From Panorpa germanica (Eukaryota > Arthropoda > Insecta > Mecoptera > Panorpidae), in the NCBI GenBank assembly GCA_963678705.1, contig OY783216.1:4898001-4962000 (forward strand): a stretch of 64,000 nucleotides of DNA, read 5' to 3'. Of this stretch, positions 50,201 to 58,442 are shown piece by piece; within the stretch, counting starts at the first letter, position 1, and each line of letters opens with the position of its first letter. Under the pieces are notes generated by a model that saw only the letters and a program-made list of their open reading frames with translations, was not told where the DNA came from and did no database searches. Position numbers and translations under genes: made by a program.

Positions 50201-51837
50201 AAAAGTTTGAATTGTAGTTTTAACGCTAGAAATGGTCAGCCATATTTGTATGACGTGAAATGCATTTTAACGTCAGTTATTTGTTGAGTAGGTCAGTGCT
50301 GTGGTAATGTTTTGTAGCTGTTGGTAGTCAAAATATCAAGTCAAGTCAAAGAATAATAAGTTTTTATTTTATTTAACCCTGCTAAGGCAGACATAATATT
50401 GAAATTTGATTGTTCCTTGAAATAGCTGTAAATAATATTAGATATTTTGATATATAAGTACATATAGCGGAGATTTATGAGCTGTAAGGTTGGCAGCGGT
50501 TGTGATGTCACATGCATTTGGAATGTTGTACAACGTTGAATCCTTTTAATAATTAAAGAGACAAAATGACTTTTTTAATTATTAATATCTCTTAACATAT
50601 AAGGAATTATTAAAAAATAATTGAACATTTGAGGTTCTAGTAACCCGCTTTAATAGAAATTCAGACATAGGACACAAGCCCATTCTAACTGTAAGTCAGA
50701 CTGAAAGTGTTAGCATTGTTTACCGACGGGCGGCGCCTATTTGACGATTTTGTTGCGCATACAAATTTACAATAAGACACCAAAAGGGTCAGACCTTATT
50801 TCGCAACCTCATTGAGTGGCATAAGGTCCTTCACAGGGCTAAAGGCATATGTCGCCACGTTGCCGAACAAAAGAGTGTTATTTACTATAACTATTTGTCT
50901 GGCTCTCAGCAAACTCCGCCCACTTGAAGATAATTGTCGCCTTTTCCATTATTTAAGTAATGCTTTTAAAACAAGCAATATTTACAGTTACTGTAAAATA
51001 AATTTTCAGTAAAAATAAAAGAGTAAAAAGTTATAAGGTAAATTCTTGAAGTTTGCTTTCGTTTTAGATTAAAAAAAGTGCTTCCAGTTTCATTATATTT
51101 ATAGTAAGACATATGCTGTTAAAGTAGTTGCAAAACTTATTATTGCAGGCGCATTATATACATTAACGAACGAAGTTTCTCAATTCAATATTTTGATATT
51201 TTAAATTGTACTTACACGTTAATAATAATTTTATTTTTATTTGTTGCAGAATGAATTCATCACTAAACTAAAGATCGATCACAATCCGTTTGCTAAAGGT
51301 TTTCGCGAAACTGGTCAATCACGTTGCAAAAGGAAAAGAGAAGCCAGAGAAACATCTGAAGAAAGAGAGATAATTAAACGTCCATGCTCGACATCTCCAA
51401 ACAGTACAACGTCTTCCTCGGATGAAGGTTCCCCAGAAAAAGAAAGGACCTATGAGAAAGGAATAATGGACAAGAAGACGCAGCACCTACAAGACAAATC
51501 TGTTGATATGAAAGAATTGCACTATGAAAGAATAAGACAACTGGATTACGATCGGAGGATGCTTTCACACGGGTATAGGTACAACCAGCACCTAGTAAAC
51601 CCAATCTATGATTTATCAATGCCGTATCATTTGGACGCTCATCATGCCTTTGCTAATTATTTCGCAAGCATGCACACCCAAAGAATTGGATCTGCGTACC
51701 CTGCTCACTTACCTTATCCTAAACCTGTGTATCCAATTCTGGGGCCACCACCTCCAGCCCATTCCTCTGAATTAATGGATTTAACAGCAAAAATTAATAA
51801 AATGACAAATTTCTCAATTGCAGCGTTATTAAAGTAG
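35265..51837 (+). CDS. Doc: T-box transcription factor of the Dorsocross/Tbx6 group, 5 coding exons, 389 aa
   Basis: Exons are 35265-35337, 37583-37682, 46413-46680, 47845-47985 and 51250-51837, all GT-AG, phases 1, 2, 0 and 0; the joined frame is open. The T-box spans about residues 38-218: LWHRFHKHETEMIITKAGRR, the RMFP start of exon 3, HPDSPATG, KLTNN, the GHIVLTSMHQYQP junction and FIAVTAYQ then NPFAKGF. It is followed by the basic stretch GQSRCKRKRE. YCIFLEL, the PQS..R..MHPDSPATG.HW pattern and GQSRCKRK are what I associate with Dorsocross, which acts in amnioserosa/serosa and heart development in flies and beetles. A divergent Tbx6-like gene remains possible. Nuclear. Introns 2 (8.7 kb) and 4 (3.3 kb) are packed with transposons. 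The downstream polyadenylation hexamer AATAAA at 52245 is a candidate. Confidence 0.85.
36951..37505 (+). mobile_element. Family A transposon, copy 12 (both tips lost)
   Basis: Begins inside the element at GTCTATTTTATTAAATATCT and ends GACATAGGACACAAGG, missing about 80 bp on the left and the last bases on the right. It lies 78 bp upstream of T-box exon 2. Confidence 0.88.
38752..39266 (+). mobile_element. Family C element, copy 1 (complete)
   Basis: About 515 bp with short inverted tips, CTTCCTACTCACTG and CAGTGAGTGGGAATGA. Other copies are at 24058-24523 and 18571-18703. Non-coding. It lies in T-box intron 2. Confidence 0.75.
39338..39650. repeat. AT-rich foldback repeat
   Basis: Arms of about 130 bp pair around about 39500. 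The left has TAACTTTTTTTTGTAACTTT and TAATAAAAAAGTTATAAGCA. The right has the complement (GCTTATAACTTTTTTATTAC, AAAAGTTACAAAAAAAAGTT). In T-box intron 2. Confidence 0.65.
41200..41440 (+). other. GC-rich island of unknown origin in T-box intron 2
   Basis: In an AT-rich intron this stretch is rich in GC and open for 78 codons from 41203. It contains LPPAAWDNELPRRSKPPVEM. Proline-rich low-complexity content and lack of any domain prevent assignment. It could be a pseudogene fragment, a piece of a large transposon, or chance. Confidence 0.25.
41543..42158 (-). mobile_element. Family A transposon, copy 13
   Basis: Inverted copy from AATGGGCTTGTGTCCTATGT to GAGGACACATGCCCATT. A deletion after AAAGTTGGTT removes about 80 bp. 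It has the 75-bp insert variant (TATACAACAGAGCCTAAAAG). Confidence 0.88.
43502..43696 (+). mobile_element. Family B MITE, copy 3
   Basis: Starts GTTCAAATTACGAGAGTTCG and ends CAGTCGCCGCCGAACTC, matching 3011-3213. It lies in T-box intron 2. A further 16-bp match to the family tip occurs at about 45126. Confidence 0.75.
46859..47150 (+). mobile_element. Helitron-like family G fragment, 5' half
   Basis: Begins TCTATATTATAATGTTCCAG and continues through GTATGGTAGCTCGAAAACGG and CTAAGACTTTTGGCGTC, all in the minus-strand reading of copy 1. The 3' hairpin end is missing. In T-box intron 3. Confidence 0.65.
48009..48716 (-). mobile_element. Helitron-like element, family G, copy 2
   Basis: On the minus strand it begins TCCTATATTATAATGTTCCA after an A and ends with hairpin CGTCGCTTGCGACG, then GGGGTAAGCTCTAG before a T. 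This is a full match to the Helitron A|TC...CTAG|T rule. It starts 24 bp after the T-box exon 4 donor. Confidence 0.8.
48717..50120. other. T-box intron 4, middle part
   Basis: AT-rich intron sequence with a less AT-rich patch at 49060-49350. No repeat seen elsewhere in the window and no exon recognised. Confidence 0.4.
50121..50684 (+). mobile_element. Family A transposon, copy 14 (internal deletions)
   Basis: Runs from AATGGGCTTGTGTCG directly into TAATAAATGTGTATTGGCG, having lost about 60 bp of the left end. The right end is ATAGGACACAAGCCCATT. Confidence 0.88.
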
Positions 51838-51983
51838 CGCAAATGTTAAATTCATTTCCTATTAGGCATAAATCTTGTCAACTATAAGACTGTTAGCTAA
51901 TTAGTAAATTAAAATTTTGTAATTAAAAAATAAATACTCAATGTTATTTACACGACTTGATAATTAGAAATATTTATTATTCA

Positions 51984-52672
51984 TCCTTTAGTATAATGTT
52001 CCAAGTGCAAGTTTATTGGTTTATATGTTTATTTGTTAATTATTGTAAATACTCTAATATTATTTCTAATGTATTATAATAGGCAAGTTGATTGTGAAGT
52101 TTTAACGTTGCCATTTTATTTGACGAGCATGCTACTACTTAATTTGTATATACGAGTATTTTTAATTATATAATTTTGTATATATTGTACAAAAGTATAC
52201 AGTGCCAAGTCGATTAGTCGTTAAGTAAATTAGCATGTTCGCCAAATAAAATCGTTAAAAGTTAAATAATAAATTTGTTGGATTATGTTTCTTACTTATA
52301 CAACTTTATGTATACTTAAAAAAATTGTTCAAAAATTGTTTAATAAATGTGGACCAAAATTGCTTATGTGATTGTTATAAACAAAAAATATAAATTGCAA
52401 AAAAAGATGAAAGCAATAAGATAAAGTGCAATTATTATAATTATTGTTTGTAAATAAGATTGTAAAAATATGTTAATAAAATATATCTATATTATATTTA
52501 AAATTAACACATGTTTTTCTTATTTTCTAATTTTTAAGTTCAGATAATAAAAAGAATTTTTGCGCCTTAAAAATCTGCAACTTAACTTACACCAGAAAAA
52601 TCGTAACGACAAGTTTCCATTAATATTTTTTTTTTTGCTCAATAACTACCCCATTGCGACGGGGTAAATGTT
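51984..52672 (+). mobile_element. Possible Helitron-like element in the T-box 3' flank
   Basis: TCCTTTAGTATAATGTTCCA at 51984 matches the family G 5' end (TCCTATATTATAATGTTCCA) at 17 of 20 positions, is followed by matching AGTG, and is preceded by A. Near 52650 the sequence TTGCGACGGGGTAA resembles the family G 3' hairpin region, but the final CTAG is absent. Alternatively the true 3' end is the hairpin+CTAG at 55556. The start is only 147 bp after the T-box stop codon. Confidence 0.45.
52245..52250 (+). promoter_or_regulatory. Candidate polyadenylation signal of the T-box gene
   Basis: AATAAA within GCCAAATAAAATCG, about 410 bp after the stop codon. Others follow (about 52268 and 52341), so the used site is uncertain. 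Confidence 0.35.
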
Positions 52673-53029
52673 ATAATAAAATATATTTTATATTTGTCTA
52701 ATTTTTTTCAAGGGTATATCCTAATTGTTAAAATCTTCGAAATTTTAAGTTTAGCAAAAGTTAGATTTTCTGCATTTCGTGGAAAGTAAGAAGGTTATAC
52801 TCTTGTTAAAATTGATAAAAACTTTGTATTTTTAACTTGAAAAAACGTATAAGAATGTAATATTTCTTCCGCTTTCAATTAGTTGTTACATTTAGTCTGC
52901 AAATATTGTCAGAAAATAATAGCAAAATACATGATTTTCTTGTACTGTAAATTTTACTCGTAAGTAATGTTGCCGCTCTGTCAGGCGCAATGATGTCTAA
53001 GTTTTATTAAATTCATGGACATTTTTATC

Positions 53030-55556
53030 TAATTTTTTTTTTTCATTCTTTGAAATATTTTGATACATTGATGATCTTTATGCTCTAAAATAAAAAACTG
53101 CATTATTAGATTTTAAATAACTACGCGATTCTGGCTTTTACGCGACCTTTTTTAAAATCATGGACTATTTTTTCTAAAAATTTTTTTTGGATTTCTTGAA
53201 ATTTTTTGGTGCAGTTATGTTCACTAGGCTTTAAAGTAAATAACTGCATCATTACATTTTAAATATCCACGCGATTCTGGCTTTTACGCGACCTTTTTTA
53301 AAATCATGGACTTTTTTTTCTAAAAATTTTTTTTGGATTTCCTAATTTTTTTTGATGCAGTTATATTCGCTAGGATTTAAAGTAAATAACTGCTTCATTA
53401 CATTTTAAATATCCACGCGATTCTGGCTTTTACGCGACCTTTTTTAAAATCATGGACTTTTTTTTCTAAAATTTTTTTTTTGATTTCGTGAAATTTTTTG
53501 ATGCAGTTATGTTCGCTAGGCTTTAAAGTAAATAACTGCTTCATTACATTTTAAATATCTTCGCGATTCTGGCTTTTATGCGACCTTTTTTAAATTCATG
53601 GACTTTTTTTTCTAAAATTTTTTTTTGGATTTCTTGAAATTTTTTGATGCAATTATGTTCGCTAGGCTTTAAAGTAAATAACTGCATCATTACATTTTAA
53701 ATATCTACGCAGAAACTCAAAAAATTGCATTGCTCTTCAAATCATAAAAGTGAACCTTTTCATCATTTTTAACAAGATTATAGTCTTCTTTCTATATGGA
53801 GATTTAATATATTGATATATCATAAACTAAAATACGTATTTAAAAATGAATTACAAATTTGAAATCAGCATTCAAAATTATGGTAAAAACTATCATAAAA
53901 TTAAGTTATTTTTTTTTCAATTTTTATGAAAAGTAAGAAGAGTATAACCTTCTTACTTTTCATAAAAATTGAAAAAAATATATATGTCATTTTATAACGG
54001 ATTTTAACTTAATTTTGAATGCTGATTTCAAATTTATAACTCATTTTTAAATAAGTATTTTAGTTTATGATATATCAATATAAATCTCTATATAGAAAGA
54101 AGACTATAATCTTGTTAAAAATGATGAAAAGGTTCACTTTTATGATTTTAAGAGCAATGCAATTTTTTGAGTATCTGCGTAGATATTTAAAATCTAATGA
54201 TGCAGTTCTTTATTTTAAAGCCTAGCGAACATAACTGCATCAAAAAATTTCAAGAAATCAAAAAAAAAATTTTAGAAAAAAAAAGTCCATGAATTTAAAA
54301 AAGGTCGCATAAAAGCCAGAATCGCATAGATATTTAAAATGTAATGAAGCAGTTATTTAATTTAAAGCCTAGCGAACATAACTGCATCAAAAAAATTCAA
54401 GAAATAAAAAATTAATTTTTAGAAAAAAAAGTCCATGAATTTAAAAAAGGTCGCGTAAAACCCAGAATCGCGTGGATATTTAAAATGTAATGAAGCAGTT
54501 CTTTAATTTAAAGCCTAGTGAACATAACTGCATCAAAAAAATTCAAGAAATCCAAAATTAATTTTTAGAAAAAAAAGTCCATGAATTTGAAAAAGGTCGC
54601 CTAAAAGCCAGAATCGCGTGGATATTTAAAATGTAATGAAGCAGTTCTTTAATTTAAAGCCTAGCGAACATAACTGCATCAAAAAAATTCAAGAAATCCA
54701 AAATTAATTTTTAGAAAAAAAAGTCCATGAATTTAAAAAAGAAGAAAGAATTTATAATGAAGCAGTTATTTAACTTAAAGCCTAGCGAACATAACTGCAT
54801 CAAAAAAATTCAAGAAATCCAAAATTAATTTTTAGAAAAAAAAGTCCATGAATTTAAAAAAGGTCGCCTAAAACCCAGAATCGCGTGGATATTTAAAATG
54901 TAATGAAGCAGTTCTTTAATTTAAAGCCTAGCGAACATAACTGCATCAAAAAAATTCAAGAAATCCAAAATTAATTTTTAGAAAAAAAAGTCCATGAATT
55001 TAAAAAAGGTCGCCTAAAAGCCAGAATCGCGTGGATCTTTAAAATGTAATGAAGCAGTTATTTAATTTAAAGCCTAGCGAACATAACTGCATCAAAAAAA
55101 ATTCAAGAAATCCAAAATTAATTTTTAGAAAAAAAGTCCATGAATTTAAAAAAGGTCGCGTAAAGGTCAGAATCGCGTGGATATTTAAAATATAATGAAG
55201 CAGTTTTTTTATTTTAGAGTATAAAGAACTTAACTGCATCAAATTATTCTAAAGAATAAAAAAAAATTTTTTAGAAAAAATTGTCCTTGAAAATAAAAAA
55301 GGTCGCATAAGAAACAGACACGCTTAGTTATTTAAAATTTAATCAAGGATTTCTTTGTAAGTTCTTTTTAACTGTATCAAAGAAATTGAAAAAAATAACT
55401 TGGTTTCTAAAAAAAAAGCTAATGATTAATCAGTTTATCCATTTAAAGTGTAGCGGATATAGATCAATTAAAAAATTAAACTCATTTGAAATATTAATTA
55501 TTTAAAAATACATAAGTCACAGTCGTTGTCTTGCGACGAGCCGAACGAACAGCTAG
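53030..55556. repeat. Large palindrome with tandem-repeat arms, Helitron-like right end
   Basis: Two inverted arms meet at about 53944, where AAGTAAGAAG-AGTATAAC-CTTCTTACTT forms the tip. The inner 240 bp of each arm is unique sequence. The outer parts are tandem units of about 145 bp containing GCGATTCTGGCTTTTACGCG and GATGCAGTTATGTTCGCTAG: about four units on the left (phase marks at 53124, 53269, 53416, 53561) and about seven on the right in reverse orientation. The right arm ends in CAGTCGTTGTCTTGCGACGA and then AACAGCTAG followed by T at 55557, a hairpin+CTAG end like a Helitron. No coding sequence. Confidence 0.85.
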
Positions 55557-57090
55557 TTATTATTATAAAGCCTTAATGAGTAGGAGAGTCACGGTACGCA
55601 GAAGGGTCTGTTCGTGAAACTGCCTGGATGCGCCATAGGTGCAGATCTTGGTGATTTAGCAAATAATAAATATACTTTAAACAAAGTTTAATTCTCTAAT
55701 ACTTAAACCATTAATACTTAAATAAGTTACAATAATCTTGCTGTGTTCTACTGTGATATAATAAATTAAAATATATATAAAACTTAGTGTATTTTTGAAA
55801 AAGAAATGTTTCTGGCATGGATAGTATATTTACGGTTGTATATATAGTAGCACGCGAATCAGGCGTTGCAAAATTAGATGCTTGTGCCATCTGTGAAACT
55901 AATCCATAACTTCGTTTGAATTATGTTGTTTGTATGGTGTCTACTGTGCAATAGATGGCGCAGTTTCGGTTCCACTATTTACTAAATAATTGATTAACTA
56001 ATATAAATTAATTATTTACTAAAATAAATAGTATTTAATATAGATTTTGTATGCTAAATAATTTATTAACTTATTACAATATATCTAGGGATGATTTTCT
56101 TCATGTAATGTCCTAATAGAGGAGTAAGTAAAAGGTGTTGCATATTCTCCAGGCGTTTTATAATTTCATTTCTTTTAAAGTAATTGCTTTTTATTACTCT
56201 GGATAGAAGGGGATCTTGTTATCAATCATGGACATGTTTAATTTTTAACTTTAACAACACAAAATTGTCTTCATTTCTTGATATGCAAGAAGGTTATGCT
56301 TTGCTTGAACCGTATTTCTTCACATTAAACACGAAGATCAGCTTTTTCAATGTTTTTAAAGTAACGAAAATAGCAACACTAAAACCACTATAACTCCAAG
56401 CCAAATGGTTGGAATGTCATACTAAGAAGCATATCGTTTGAAGGTTGCTATCTCTAAAAATCATATAGATTTGTCAATAGTGGCCATTTATATATTATGC
56501 TTATTGGCATGGTAGCTATGAATATTACAATACTACGAATTGTATAATGAAAATTAAAGTCTGGTGTAATCAAACTCGCATGGATGCGGAAAACAAAATG
56601 CTATTTAACTGTAGCGTATCAATCAGGAGTTTTGTTTGAACAAACGAAATATGAGTAAACACATTTAGCACTGTACTTCTCTCTCATTTAAAATAATAGA
56701 ACTAGTGACAGTTCTTCTGTTTTAAGTTGTTTCGCGGATCTCTCTGTACTTGGGAGCACATGGCTTACACCAAATGCAAATTATATCATGTGCTTTAATT
56801 ATATTAAAGTAATAATAAACAAGTTAAAAGAATTTAATCAGAAATTGTGCTTTCGTATATCATTTTTGTTTATATTAAATCTGGTTGCAAATAATTACAT
56901 AATAAACTTGTATACTATATACAAGTATTGTGAATATAAACAGGATAAGTCATCGTGACCTTCAGTTCGTGTGCTAAATTCTCTGGGTGATAACTAATAT
57001 TAATTCTATTAAGCTAAGTAAATACTTGTCAAGAAGTGTGATCCAATAAATGATAAATACAGACATCAAATAATATTAATAAACATAAAA
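55557..57090. other. Gene-free stretch upstream of the HDHD3-like gene
   Basis: AT-rich, with a copy of dispersed repeat H at 56395-56490. The promoter of the next gene must lie in the last few hundred bases, but no element stands out. Confidence 0.45.
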
Positions 57091-57864
57091 ATGAATCGTT
57101 TATACAATAATTTGTCACGATTTCAACTGATAACATTCGATGTCACTGACACTTTGTTACAATTTCGTGTTCCACCTGGTGTGCAATATGCGAAAGAGGC
57201 GGCCATGTTCGGATTGGAATGTGATGTTAAAGAAGTTACCACAAATTTCAAATCCAACTTTAAACGAGTAAAATCAGCTCATCCGAATTTTGGAAGTAAT
57301 GGAATAGGTTCTCACCAATGGTGGAAAGAAGTAGTATTTGGAACATTCCGAGATACAACTAATTACACAATAAGTGACAAAATGTTAGATTCTTTATCAG
57401 AACATTTAATTAATAAATATCAGTCGACAGAAGCTTGGGAAGCGACAGACGGTGCGCAACAATTACTAAACGATTTAAATAATAAATACTGCGTCGGTAT
57501 TATTTCTAATTTCGATGAATCTTTACCGAATTTACTGCAAACGATTTTATTGAATAACAAATTCAACTTCGTAGTTACATCGTTTGATGCTAAGTATGAG
57601 AAGCCATCTTCGGAAATATTTGAATTAGCCTTAAAGAAATCGTTAATTAAGAATATACAACCCAGAGAAGCTCTTCATATTGGAAATTCTCCTGAGTTAG
57701 ATTATATTGGTGCCAGGCAAGCTGGATGGGAAAGTGTTCTAATTGTGCCTGAAAATAAAAGAAAAGTCTTACAAAAATTTCCTAATATTGATAATGGAAG
57801 ATTATTTTCAAGCCTTTCTCACTTTAGAACTTATCTCATAAATAATGACATGAAATGGGGCTAA
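57091..57864 (+). CDS. HAD-like hydrolase domain protein, HDHD3 / Reg-2 type, single exon, 257 aa
   Basis: An uninterrupted ORF of 257 residues. HAD motif I is ITFDVTDTLL with Asp17. The helical cap contains SHQWWKEVV at about 74-82. Motif II is ISNFD with Ser139. Motif III is Lys171 in YEKPSSEIF. Motif IV is HIGNSPELDYIGARQAGW at 196-213 with Asp204. Sequence order and length fit HDHD3, called Rhythmically expressed gene 2 in Drosophila. The canonical second Asp of motif I (two after the nucleophile) is Thr19, and the usual GD of motif IV is GN (Asn199), so phosphatase activity is uncertain. No signal or targeting peptide is obvious. The first ATG is preceded by AACATAAAA; AATAAA at 57895 follows the stop by about 30 nt. 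Substrate unknown. Confidence 0.9.
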   Translation: MNRLYNNLSRFQLITFDVTDTLLQFRVPPGVQYAKEAAMFGLECDVKEVTTNFKSNFKRVKSAHPNFGSNGIGSHQWWKEVVFGTFRDTTNYTISDKMLDSLSEHLINKYQSTEAWEATDGAQQLLNDLNNKYCVGIISNFDESLPNLLQTILLNNKFNFVVTSFDAKYEKPSSEIFELALKKSLIKNIQPREALHIGNSPELDYIGARQAGWESVLIVPENKRKVLQKFPNIDNGRLFSSLSHFRTYLINNDMKWG

Positions 57865-57894
57865 AATATAGTTAAGTCATTACTAGATATGTTA

Positions 57895-57900
57895 AATAAA
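57895..57900 (+). promoter_or_regulatory. Polyadenylation signal of the HDHD3-like gene
   Basis: AATAAA about 30 nt after the stop codon, in GTTAAATAAAATAAC. Confidence 0.6.
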
Positions 57901-58442
57901 ATAACTTTTCTTTATTATCGTGTTATTTTATTTATAGGAATACAATATGTTTACATTCAAACTGAAATACATCAATTATAAGATCATAACAATGACTTTT
58001 ATTTCACTAACAAGAAAATTACCTTAAATATATAAATAACAAATAATAATAGCAAATCTACAAATGCTGAATTATCACTGAAATATACAATCATATTATT
58101 TATAAATATAAATTAAATTAAACTAGACAAAGACAACATGCAATAAATTGAGATTAAATTAGCAATCTAATTATTAAATTAAGACAATTTGTGGTCAAAA
58201 ATCCACATTACATTAATACATATTATTTAATTATTAATTTGACTATTTGGGGTGCAATAAACCAAGGCCTGATACAGCCCTGGCGTACATATAATGGTGT
58301 ATAGAAAGTGTTATAAAAGTTGATGAAAATCTATAACTCTAACCACAAAAACATTTTATTTAAAGGCTTTATTAGCCTTATTCTACCAAGGAATAAGTTT
58401 CTTTAATTTTGCTATTGTTTTCCTAAAAGAACAAATCCTTCC
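57901..58442. other. Convergent 3' flanks of the HDHD3-like gene and highwire
   Basis: AT-rich. On the minus strand AATAAA at 58355-58360 lies about 85 nt after the highwire stop and is a candidate signal. The two genes are convergent, with stop codons 579 bp apart. Nothing else seen. Confidence 0.45.

Noticed and set aside
52621-55556. CRISPR-like array because of regular repeats
   Set aside because: Units are about 145 bp tandem repeats without unique spacers, in inverted arms, in an insect genome.
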